This document shows positions 38,084 through 45,789 of a DNA stretch of 64,000 nt, in pieces (position 1 is the first letter of the stretch; the number at the start of each line of letters is the position of its first letter). The DNA comes from Legionella steelei. GTDB lineage: Bacteria; Pseudomonadota; Gammaproteobacteria; Legionellales; Legionellaceae. The notes below the pieces were generated by a model that was given only the letters and a program-made list of their open reading frames with translations, was not told the DNA's origin and ran no database searches. Made by a program: the position numbers and the translations under genes. The stretch is from NCBI RefSeq assembly GCF_001468005.1, contig NZ_LNYY01000021.1:682637-746636 (forward strand), written 5' to 3'.

Positions 38084-41000
38084 TTATAAAGCCAATTTGT
38101 TTTCTTCTGCAGAGGAATTGTCATAGCCAAGCCAGCTTGCAATCCATCGTAAAAATTGGTCAATTGGATCGTGTTGTTTCGGTTGGAAAAAAGAAAGAGG
38201 GCTCAACGTGCTTTGATGGTTACGGATTTGTCTGAAATAGCCTAACTCTTCCTTAAATAAGCTTCTTGTAGCGACTTGTTCGTCGGCATTAATTTTTTGA
38301 TTAATTGAATCAATCAGGTTGTCTAATTGTGTTAAATCGTGTTTCGTAAAGGAATAGGATTTTTGAATTGTTGTTTTGAGGTGTTCTCGAGCAGCATATT
38401 CATCTTTGAATTTCAGTTGTGATGCCAGGTCATTCTTTAATTGTGTTCCGTCATCATTTGCCAAAATAGCATATTCTAAAAGATACAATTCTTGTTCAGT
38501 TTGAGCCGATTGGATTAAGTTTTTATAATGTTGGGCGCGTATTTTTCCTCGTGAATAATCAAAAAAATAAGAAAAAACACTTAAGTTGTCATCACGATGT
38601 TCCAAGTAATAACTTAAGGCGTTAGTACATTGTATTTTCAAGTCTTTTAAATGAGATTGTTTCACAACCGACATAGAAAGTGCCGGTTCTCCGTTCTTTG
38701 GTTGTGGACTTGCTATCACCGCCTGTTGCTGAACTTCGCTATTTTGAGATTGTTCCACCTCAGGTTTAGTGGGCTCTTTTCTCCCCTCTAGCAGTTGTGG
38801 CAAATCAGACTGGATAGTATGTTCCTGAATGTCACTACCCAAAACCTCTGCTGATTGAGACGGGGCGAAATACTTTAGAATTCCTGGTAAAACAAAATTA
38901 GGAGGCAAGTTTGTTTGCGCTAAAGCTTCCTGGAGTGACTGCACTGCCGTATTGAATTCTTTTTGAATCTCAGCACTTTGTTCTAAAAGCGGTTTTTTAA
39001 ACTGTCTAAGTAAACAATAGAGCTTAAACTCCAATTGGCAAACCTCTTTAAATCGAGGGTTTTCTATTAATTTCTCCAAGAGATCGTAATGATTTTCCTC
39101 CAGGTAATGAGGAGCAATATCTTGTCCTGCCATGATGAGTTTTATTCGTGCCAGATGATTCACTAGTTCAGGATTTTCAATGATTTGATCCAGATCAATC
39201 TTTCCCTCGTGAATAACTGTCTGACATTCTTCGAAGATTTTGCTAAGCTCCGCAAGCGCTCTCTTAAATGGCAAACTATTAAAGGTATAACGATAAATTT
39301 GATTATTTAAATCAAGTTGATTTTGCAGCATATTCAGTTCAATGCCTGCGAGTACTTTTTGAATTTCCTCTCGATACGGAATTGCCAATTGAGCAAGAGC
39401 ATGTGGATTTGTACTTTCTAGGAGTTTAAATAGCTGGGGGCGAACGTCAGTTTTATCATAATGTGCTTTGAGATTCTCTACATAAGCATTAACGATGACT
39501 AGAGCATGCTCTTGTACAGACTTTTGAAACTCTGCGTCCAAATCTTCCAATTTTTTCTTTTCAATAAGATTAGCTAAGGTTGCCCATTCTTTTTGTTTTA
39601 GCGCCTCATCCAGTAATTTTTTTAGGCCGTATTTTTTCTCAAATAAGGGGAATATATCTGCAAAAAGGACAGGATCTTTTAAAAAATCTAAAACACTTTT
39701 ACTAGGCTCTCCTGGAAGATCGCTTTGAGTAAACAATGCATTAAATACAGTTTCGTTTTTTTCTTTTACGGCTCGTTTTAAAGGACTTAAAAACAACGAG
39801 CTTGAATACAGTTCTGTATTTTGGAATAAAGGGTCATTCTCTGGAGCTTTAATAGAGCTCATTAAAGGTGTTCTTGGATTTTGTACGTTGGCTCTTACTA
39901 ACAATTGATAAAGTCTACCGTACCCTTGAGCATAGACTTTTTCAAACTGAGCAGAGGCGGGTTGCTCAGCAAATAATTGTTGGATTGCGTATTGTCGCTC
40001 CGTAGCGTTAAGTGTAAATTCTCGGGCAAGTAGTTGGTTGGCAATTTTTTCTTGTTTGTGGGCGCAGCTAAAAAGAAATAGTTCTTTAAAATCCAGCCCG
40101 AAATTAAGATCGGGTTCAATGAATGGTTCTAAAACAGAACCATTTCCTTTTTCTATGGCCTCTTGCAGTAATTCTAAAAGAGGTCTTTTTAATGGAGTTT
40201 TGGGAGTTATTCTTCCTTGGCTCAAAAATCGTGCAACTAAATTTTTATGGTTATTGGCTAGGGCAGAAGTGAAAATTTGCTCCGTTAACTCTGGATCAAG
40301 AACGGTTTCTTTATCCAGTAAAAAATCCAGGGCGATTAATAGGCTATTTTGTGCCAGCAGAGGAATAAGTTTTGGATTTTGCTTTAATGCGGGGTAGAGT
40401 TGCAGCAGTAATTTGATCCCGTTTTCATTTTTATCCAGAATTAACTCATTAATGAACTCTTCAAGCTCGGCTTCTTCCCAAGCTACTTTTTTACATAATG
40501 TCCTGGCAAGATATGCAAGCTTATTTTTGAAAAAGCCTTTGATTTGTTTTTTTTGTTCCTGTGATGTCAGTGTTTCTAATGTCAGTGTATCGGCTGGAAT
40601 TTTGGCGCCAACTCGATTCAGTTTAGCCAGTTTGCCAGGGCTTGTGGTTGATGCATTGAGGTAGTCATTAAAGAGTCGGGGGGCTTGTTGAGCACATGCT
40701 GTTATGACTGGCACGATATTCCAATTTAAACTGCTTTCTAGTACGAGTTGTTTTATCCTAGGGCTTGCTGTTGTAAAAGATTTTTCGATGATTGAAAAGT
40801 CATCGTAATCAGAACACAACTCGAACAATGCGCGTATATCCTGAGTATTATGTACCACATGGTAATTTAACTGATCCAATGTGGATAAAATGGATAAGTC
40901 CTCTTCTACCAATCCTCTTTGATAGAGAAACTCCATGGTTTCTGGGTCAAGATGGCTTTTCTTTGCTTTCAGTTTTTCTTGTAAAAACTGGCTCATTTCT

Positions 41001-42649
41001 TTATTGCCATTCAAGATGGCCAGGGTAAGCGCACTTTTAATTGTTTCCTCAGAAATATTATCTTTCCATGAGTTTTTTACATGCTCATTTTTTCTTAAGA
41101 AAATCAGTACATTGAGTAGCGTTGTTGCGCCTAGCGGAGTGTTTAAATCAATTAAACGATATTCATGATCATCAATGTTTTTCCAAAGTGTTGGATTTGT
41201 TTGTTCTGCCCATGCACGTGCATACGTTTCAAAAATGGTTATATTATTGCGTTCCATGCACAAGGTGAGTAAATCTGGCTCATCAATGTTTACTGCAAAA
41301 CCATTTATAAGGAGTTTTTCCAAAGTAATCGCATCAATATTTTGGATGACTTCTTTGGTGAAAATGCAAGGAAATGATTTGGGAGCAATTTTCGCCGTTG
41401 TTAAATGAGGAATTAACAGATTTAAAACATGATGTTGGTTGGTAATCGCAGCATATTGAATTTGTTTGATGATTTGTTCTGGGGTTAACTCATTTAAAAA
41501 CTGATTTATTTGCGCGGATTTTGCTTCCTCTTTAATAAAAGTTAGGAGTTGCAGATGATTATAGGTAGTTTGATTTCTAGGTTCTTGAGAAAGATTTAAT
41601 TGATCGAATACCTTCATTAAATTACTGTTATCTGCTTCTTTTTTCATTAACAACAGGTGTTCTGCTGCTGGTTGGTCAAGAAACATTTGCAGTTGGTTTT
41701 TTAATGCACTTTGTTCTTCAGCTGTAGTATATGTCTTGAGATAATGGTCAAGGAGCTTTTCCGCTTCTTTGTGCTTGCCTGCATATAGGGTGGCATTAAT
41801 TCCTTTCAAAATAGCATTTTTTAAAATAGGTGATTTAGGCTGTTGCAGTAAAAGATCATTAAACTCGGGACGAAGATATTCTTTTGACAAGTTGTCGTAG
41901 TTGATTTTATTGTGTTTAAATAAGTACTTAAGTGTATTCATGTCTCCTGCCAGAGCAGCAAAGAAACTTGAACGTGTATCGGTTTGACTTGCGAAGGCAA
42001 TTTGATGTAATTCATCGTGAGAAGGGTAGGACACAGGTGTTGCCTTGGGCGGGGCAAATGTACGAATATTGAGTCCAAAAGAGTCTTCTTTATAATCAAA
42101 GCACTCCTTAATTTCTTTGACTAACTCATCAACCGTTCCCAACTCCTTTATTCTTTTATTGTAGTTTGAATCATAAACAACATATTTTCCGTTTTCAAAA
42201 GATAAATTAATGGCATGGTTATAACTGCAAATTAGATAGGAACGGTTCTCACGGCTAATTTTTTTGAATATTTCTTCCCAGTGCGCTTCATCTGTTGTTA
42301 GCCCTAAATTAAATTCATTTTTTAGTGGCTTATTGCCAATTTCCAAGATTTTTTCGATATCAGATTGCAGGATTTCATAATAACTGTATGCCTCAACGCG
42401 AAATGTTTTCTCGATTTTGATAATGAAACCATCAATAGCAGGGTTATCACCAATACGATAAGTGCTAGGTAGGGTTGCTAACTGTTCGAGTAAATCAAAA
42501 AAAAGCGGTCTTTTATTTTCTAATGTGTATTTAATGCATAAAGCAGAAAGTGCGGCGCAAATCCCTTTTTTATTTAGTACCAAATCGATATTTTTTTTTT
42601 GCTTCAGACACGCGTTGACTGCAGTAATAATTTTGCCTTGATTTGGCAT
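38084..42649 (-). CDS. 1521-residue protein: YopT-like cysteine-protease module plus ankyrin-like repeats
   Basis: The family is not recognised. An N-terminal domain (about 1-215) holds KKGICAALSALC, later ICSYNHAINLSFENG and then YVVYDSNYN. The order Cys, His, Asp and the local sequence resemble C58 (YopT/AvrPphB) papain-fold peptidases. From about residue 235 come degenerate ankyrin-like units (FFAALAGDMNTLKYLF, LAILNGNKEMSQFLQEKL, TSALANNHKNLVARFLSQG), then long charged helices and a Gln-rich linker (SEVQQQAVIASPQ). The C-terminus is acidic then hydrophobic (SSAEENKLAL), like Dot/Icm signals. There is no signal peptide. The start is set at 42649 because a consensus promoter lies inside the longer frame, and because the paralogous neighbour begins at the equivalent point. 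Confidence 0.7.
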   Translation of the reverse strand: MPNQGKIITAVNACLKQKKNIDLVLNKKGICAALSALCIKYTLENKRPLFFDLLEQLATLPSTYRIGDNPAIDGFIIKIEKTFRVEAYSYYEILQSDIEKILEIGNKPLKNEFNLGLTTDEAHWEEIFKKISRENRSYLICSYNHAINLSFENGKYVVYDSNYNKRIKELGTVDELVKEIKECFDYKEDSFGLNIRTFAPPKATPVSYPSHDELHQIAFASQTDTRSSFFAALAGDMNTLKYLFKHNKINYDNLSKEYLRPEFNDLLLQQPKSPILKNAILKGINATLYAGKHKEAEKLLDHYLKTYTTAEEQSALKNQLQMFLDQPAAEHLLLMKKEADNSNLMKVFDQLNLSQEPRNQTTYNHLQLLTFIKEEAKSAQINQFLNELTPEQIIKQIQYAAITNQHHVLNLLIPHLTTAKIAPKSFPCIFTKEVIQNIDAITLEKLLINGFAVNIDEPDLLTLCMERNNITIFETYARAWAEQTNPTLWKNIDDHEYRLIDLNTPLGATTLLNVLIFLRKNEHVKNSWKDNISEETIKSALTLAILNGNKEMSQFLQEKLKAKKSHLDPETMEFLYQRGLVEEDLSILSTLDQLNYHVVHNTQDIRALFELCSDYDDFSIIEKSFTTASPRIKQLVLESSLNWNIVPVITACAQQAPRLFNDYLNASTTSPGKLAKLNRVGAKIPADTLTLETLTSQEQKKQIKGFFKNKLAYLARTLCKKVAWEEAELEEFINELILDKNENGIKLLLQLYPALKQNPKLIPLLAQNSLLIALDFLLDKETVLDPELTEQIFTSALANNHKNLVARFLSQGRITPKTPLKRPLLELLQEAIEKGNGSVLEPFIEPDLNFGLDFKELFLFSCAHKQEKIANQLLAREFTLNATERQYAIQQLFAEQPASAQFEKVYAQGYGRLYQLLVRANVQNPRTPLMSSIKAPENDPLFQNTELYSSSLFLSPLKRAVKEKNETVFNALFTQSDLPGEPSKSVLDFLKDPVLFADIFPLFEKKYGLKKLLDEALKQKEWATLANLIEKKKLEDLDAEFQKSVQEHALVIVNAYVENLKAHYDKTDVRPQLFKLLESTNPHALAQLAIPYREEIQKVLAGIELNMLQNQLDLNNQIYRYTFNSLPFKRALAELSKIFEECQTVIHEGKIDLDQIIENPELVNHLARIKLIMAGQDIAPHYLEENHYDLLEKLIENPRFKEVCQLEFKLYCLLRQFKKPLLEQSAEIQKEFNTAVQSLQEALAQTNLPPNFVLPGILKYFAPSQSAEVLGSDIQEHTIQSDLPQLLEGRKEPTKPEVEQSQNSEVQQQAVIASPQPKNGEPALSMSVVKQSHLKDLKIQCTNALSYYLEHRDDNLSVFSYFFDYSRGKIRAQHYKNLIQSAQTEQELYLLEYAILANDDGTQLKNDLASQLKFKDEYAAREHLKTTIQKSYSFTKHDLTQLDNLIDSINQKINADEQVATRSLFKEELGYFRQIRNHQSTLSPLSFFQPKQHDPIDQFLRWIASWLGYDNSSAEENKLAL

Positions 42650-42680
42650 GGGTAAGACTCTCGCTATTTTAATTTTTGCG

Positions 42681-42709
42681 ATTATAAGGGGCATTTTTAT
42701 TTGTTTCAA
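42681..42709 (-). promoter_or_regulatory. Sigma-70 promoter of the large effector-like gene
   Basis: On the minus strand TTGAAA, exactly 17 bases, then TATAAT is a near-perfect sigma-70 promoter. It overlaps codons of the longest possible frame (from 42739), so transcripts from it can only use the ATG at 42649. The leader is about 25 bases. Confidence 0.7.
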
Positions 42710-42782
42710 TTCATAATGTATAAAATAAATCCATGTCAAATAAGCTGAAAATTTTCAAGAGAAGAGTAGATAAAAAGCTCAA

Positions 42783-44201
42783 TTATGATTCTAATATAAT
42801 TTCTTGTGCGGGAGGTCTTAAATTGTAATAAGAGCTCATGCAGTGTCCATAGGCTCCGGTCTGCGCAATTAGAAGGACATCTCCCTCTTGAGTCGTAGGT
42901 AATATACGGTCATACCCTAATGTATCGCCCGATTCACAAATCGGACCTACAATGTGTGATACTCCCGATGGTTCTGAATGCAATCGAGTTAAGTTGACAA
43001 TTTCATGATAAGCGCCATATAAAGAAGGCCTAATTAAGGAGTTCATTCCGGTTTCAATTCCTATAAATTGTACTTCTCCTTTTTCTTTACATTGAGTAAC
43101 TCGAGCCAAAATGATGCCACTTTCTGCCACAAAAAAGCGTCCAGGCTCCATCCAGAATTGTACATGAGAGAAGTTTGATTTAATTGCCAGTAATGTTGAA
43201 TCGAGTTGCTTTAGATCTAAATGTTTTTGCCCTGGGTTTTCAACAATACCCAAACCACCACCCAAATTAATAAATTGTGCCCGCGGGAATTGTTTCAGAA
43301 GTGATGTGAGCATTAATGCGGTTTGTTCCCAAAGCTCCGGAGTAAGAATTCCGCTACCAGAATGTGAATGGAGACCAATAACATGAATATGATGCTCCTG
43401 GGTCAAGGTTTTAAGTTGCTCTATATCATTTTGGGCAATTCCAAATTTTGACTCATTGCCTCCAGTCACGACGTGTTTATGATGGCCAGCACCAACTCCA
43501 GGGTCAATACGCACGATGATCTCACGGTTTTTAAATAATTCCGGCCAATTTGTTAACGGATATAAATTGTCTATGGTCACATAACATCCTAAATCCATAG
43601 CCGCAGCATATTCTATTTTGGGGGCAAAATTTGGTGTAAATAAAATGCGTTTTTTGTCTATATGAGGAAACAGACTCGATATTTGTTGTAACTCTTGAAT
43701 GGAAACGCATTCAAAGCCAATACCTTCTTTTTCCAATGTTTTTAAAATGGATGGATGTGGATTGGCTTTGATCGCATAAAATAGGGTATCAATTGATTGC
43801 ATGCTTAATAATTTTTGCGCTTGGGCTGTTTGTGTGGGACTGTGATATACATAACAGGGCGCATGATCCTCTGCCAGAGCAAGCAAACGAGAGCGTTCAA
43901 TTTCCCACCATGGGGTAGGTCGGATAAAGGGTTTTTCCTTTTTTTGGGGATGAAAAACCTTTTCCAGTTGAATAATAAAACTATCCAACATTGGATTATC
44001 GCCAATAAGGTAATCATTGGGGATAGTGCACAATTGCTCAAATGCCTCAAAAAATTGCTCTGTTTTATTTTCCAGGGCATAGTATTCATATAAGTCGCTA
44101 AGCCCAGCATAGGCAGTAGCTTTATTGAATTTAAAATCCTTAGTGGACTTTTGTTTGAGACAGAAAGTGAGCGCCTCAATAATTCGGCTTTTGGGAGACA
44201 T
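42783..44201 (-). CDS. Chimera: effector N-terminal module fused to a second diaminopimelate decarboxylase
   Basis: The 472-residue protein has two parts. Residues 1 to about 85 align with the start of the neighbouring 1521-residue protein (ALENKTEQFFEAFEQL, IGDNPMLDSFIIQLEKVF). However, the putative catalytic Cys segment KKGICAALS reads KATAYAGLS. From about residue 95 (PTPWWEIERSRLL) it is a fold-III PLP decarboxylase nearly collinear with the LysA domain of the lysC-lysA gene at 50326. The key residues are present: PLP Lys in FYAIKANPHP, HSHSGSG, GGGLGI, EPGRF, CESGD and GAYG. It should decarboxylate meso-diaminopimelate to lysine or a related amino acid. It has its own strong promoter. 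Confidence 0.85.
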   Translation of the reverse strand: MSPKSRIIEALTFCLKQKSTKDFKFNKATAYAGLSDLYEYYALENKTEQFFEAFEQLCTIPNDYLIGDNPMLDSFIIQLEKVFHPQKKEKPFIRPTPWWEIERSRLLALAEDHAPCYVYHSPTQTAQAQKLLSMQSIDTLFYAIKANPHPSILKTLEKEGIGFECVSIQELQQISSLFPHIDKKRILFTPNFAPKIEYAAAMDLGCYVTIDNLYPLTNWPELFKNREIIVRIDPGVGAGHHKHVVTGGNESKFGIAQNDIEQLKTLTQEHHIHVIGLHSHSGSGILTPELWEQTALMLTSLLKQFPRAQFINLGGGLGIVENPGQKHLDLKQLDSTLLAIKSNFSHVQFWMEPGRFFVAESGIILARVTQCKEKGEVQFIGIETGMNSLIRPSLYGAYHEIVNLTRLHSEPSGVSHIVGPICESGDTLGYDRILPTTQEGDVLLIAQTGAYGHCMSSYYNLRPPAQEIILES

Positions 44202-44234
44202 TATGAGCTCATGATTCCATTTTTGTCATATGAA

Positions 44235-44263
44235 ATTATAATTTACATATTGATTAAATTCAA
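44235..44263 (-). promoter_or_regulatory. Sigma-70 promoter of the chimeric decarboxylase gene
   Basis: TTGAAT, 17 bases, then TATAAT on the minus strand. The inferred start gives a leader of about 27 bases before the ATG at 44201. The layout is the same as for the neighbouring large gene. Confidence 0.7.
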
Positions 44264-44373
44264 TTCACTGTGTATTTGGTTTCATATTATGCACTATGGC
44301 GCAATAAATTTATGCTTGCAATTTTATTGGCACTCAAATAGTCTGTTAAAAATAATTATCATAAGGAATTGAT

Positions 44374-44754
44374 ATGTCACAAGCTAAAATCAATATAGAT
44401 GATGCTGGAAAGACTGGTGCATTAGTCGCAGTTGGAAATACACTTTTAGCGCCGCTGTATTGGCTTGATGCCAAGCTCGGTTTGACTGTAGCAATTGCTG
44501 CGACGAGTGCATTTTTATATGGTGCGCATGAGATAGGTAAGAATAGAAGAGTTGTAGAAAATGGTAAAAATAATCTGAATACTTTTTTTGGTGGTGTAAC
44601 AGGCGACAAAAGTACTGAGGTTCAGAATGCCCTGGCAAATATTGCAGTTGGAGGTGCGGCGATATTTGATGAAATTATGCCAAGCGATAATCACAGTCCT
44701 ACGCCGAGCGATAATCACAGTCCTACGCCGAGCGATAGTCGCCGACCTAAATAG
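44374..44754 (+). CDS. Small protein with glycine-rich hydrophobic core and octapeptide repeats (paralog 1)
   Basis: The 126-residue product has two hydrophobic stretches, GALVAVGNTLLAPLYWL and TVAIAATSAFLYGAHEIG, then a hydrophilic part with NIAVGGAAIFDEIMP. The tail consists of PSDNHSPT twice and a third partial copy. It has no signal peptide. It is clearly related to the next gene (KTGAL..GN, AHEIG/LHEIG, GGAxxFDxIxP). AAGGAA precedes the ATG. The function is unknown; it could be membrane-inserting or an effector. Confidence 0.7.
   Translation: MSQAKINIDDAGKTGALVAVGNTLLAPLYWLDAKLGLTVAIAATSAFLYGAHEIGKNRRVVENGKNNLNTFFGGVTGDKSTEVQNALANIAVGGAAIFDEIMPSDNHSPTPSDNHSPTPSDSRRPK
44683..44738 (+). 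repeat. 24-bp tandem repeat in paralog 1
   Basis: AGCGATAATCACAGTCCTAC plus GCCG occurs twice without mismatch (44683-44706 and 44707-44730), and an eight-base third start follows. It encodes the octapeptide PSDNHSPT. Copy number could vary by slippage without shifting the frame. Confidence 0.85.
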
Positions 44755-44785
44755 ATTTTCAAATTATGTATCAAGGAAGTGAAGT

Positions 44786-45088
44786 ATGCCTAGAGATCAA
44801 GTAAATCCCGAAAAAGCGTTAAAGACTGGTGCATTAATCAGCTTTGGAAATTTATTTATGTCGCCTTTTTATGCCAGGCTAGGTCCATTCACCTCATTAA
44901 CGCTAACAGCCGCTGCGTTATTTAGCTTGCATGAGATAGGTAGAGCCAAACAAGCAGGAAATGGTTTTTGGGGCTTTTTTTCAAGCAAGCCTAATCCTAC
45001 GTTTTCCGATGCGAATACTTCGATGAAGCATGTCACGGAGGGTGGGGCAACGGTTTTTGATCGAATTTTTCCACCTGGTAACAAATAA
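44786..45088 (+). CDS. Small protein with hydrophobic core (paralog 2)
   Basis: The 100-residue product matches the previous gene over most of its length: KALKTGALISFGNLFMSPFY, then LTLTAAALFSLHEIGRAK, and the ending GGATVFDRIFPPG. It lacks the octapeptide tail and contains an aromatic Phe/Trp-rich patch (GNGFWGFFSSKPNP) instead. AAGGAAG is seven bases upstream of the ATG, and the gap to paralog 1 is 31 bases. The pair probably arose by tandem duplication. No family is recognised. Confidence 0.7.
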   Translation: MPRDQVNPEKALKTGALISFGNLFMSPFYARLGPFTSLTLTAAALFSLHEIGRAKQAGNGFWGFFSSKPNPTFSDANTSMKHVTEGGATVFDRIFPPGNK

Positions 45089-45094
45089 AAATTT

Positions 45095-45146
45095 GTAGCC
45101 TGGGAGCCGCGTAGCGAAATCCGGGTTACGGTTTCGCCTAGGTTAC
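45095..45146. repeat. Diverged type A palindrome
   Basis: GTAGCCTGGGAGCCGCGTAG and GGTTTCGCCTAGGTTAC are decayed arms with a short CCGGG centre, lying between convergent genes. Confidence 0.6.
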
Positions 45147-45151
45147 AATTA

Positions 45152-45694
45152 TCATCCTAATTGATGAACTTTAACCAACATGCCAATCTGCGCATTATCT
45201 AGATAATAAACAACATCACCCTTAAGACGTTGTTTTTGTGAAATAGTGAATGACGATTGTGGGTTGTTGGGCGGTGATACTTGAAGTTTTGCATCAAAAG
45301 AGTAATAACTCGCCTGCGTTATATTTAAAGTTCCTTGCATTTGCCAGCCATTATGCTCCACTACAGGTAAAGAGACACTGCTTTGATTATTGGCTGGCTG
45401 TCTCCATGAATAATGTCCCAGTACTTGATAACGAGATTTACGAGTGAGTAGGTAGTACTCATCACGTAAGCTGGAAGAAGATGGGGGTAACAACCGATAA
45501 GGCTTTCCTGATTTGTCTGCATCCGCTTTCAAAGATATAGCATTTGTATTCATTGGAATGAGAGGGGCGTCGATAGCTAGTCCTGTGTTTTGATTTGGGT
45601 GTGCAAATATAATTAAATCAATTTGATAGGGAGATTTGGCTACAGCCAGACAGGTATACAGAATGCTTATTACAAATATTATTAATCGTTCCAT
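45152..45694 (-). CDS. CsiV-family periplasmic protein
   Basis: The 180-residue exported protein has a signal peptide ending at TCLAVA, followed by YQIDLIIFAHPNQ. It then has RLLPPSSSSLRDEYYLL, YQVLGHYSWRQP, a central beta region, and the end VVYYLDNAQIGMLVKVHQL. This succession (YxVELIIF, RVLxHxAWRQP, YLDxPxFGMLV) is that of the CsiV domain, whose Vibrio member helps cell-wall synthesis as a partner of a penicillin-binding protein. It appears monocistronic. The family call is from memory of the motif pattern. Confidence 0.75.
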   Translation of the reverse strand: MERLIIFVISILYTCLAVAKSPYQIDLIIFAHPNQNTGLAIDAPLIPMNTNAISLKADADKSGKPYRLLPPSSSSLRDEYYLLTRKSRYQVLGHYSWRQPANNQSSVSLPVVEHNGWQMQGTLNITQASYYSFDAKLQVSPPNNPQSSFTISQKQRLKGDVVYYLDNAQIGMLVKVHQLG

Positions 45695-45729
45695 GGCTAA
45701 TTTATTTTTATTGTTATTATTATTTAGGA

Positions 45730-45746
45730 TCGTAGCCAGGCTACGA
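45730..45746. repeat. Minimal type A remnant
   Basis: TCGTAGCCAGGCTACGA is a perfect palindrome made of the two outermost ends of a type A element with nothing between. Confidence 0.5.
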
Positions 45747-45789
45747 TGCTCCTATGTTAGTTGAGCAAGTATACCCCCTATGGAAGAAC

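Noticed and set aside
40038-40397. Plus-strand frames opposite the 1521-residue gene
   Set aside because: They mirror a long intact reading frame and show no independent start signals or motifs.
43805-44179. 124-codon frame inside the chimera gene
   Set aside because: It overlaps the chimera in another phase of the same strand, has no promoter or Shine-Dalgarno of its own and no family features.
42783-44201. Chimera as an assembly or frameshift artefact
   Set aside because: Both halves are in one intact frame, the DNA differs from lysC-lysA throughout, and it has its own good promoter.
44683-44738. CRISPR-like array
   Set aside because: The 24-bp repeats are contiguous, without spacers, and encode in-frame octapeptides.
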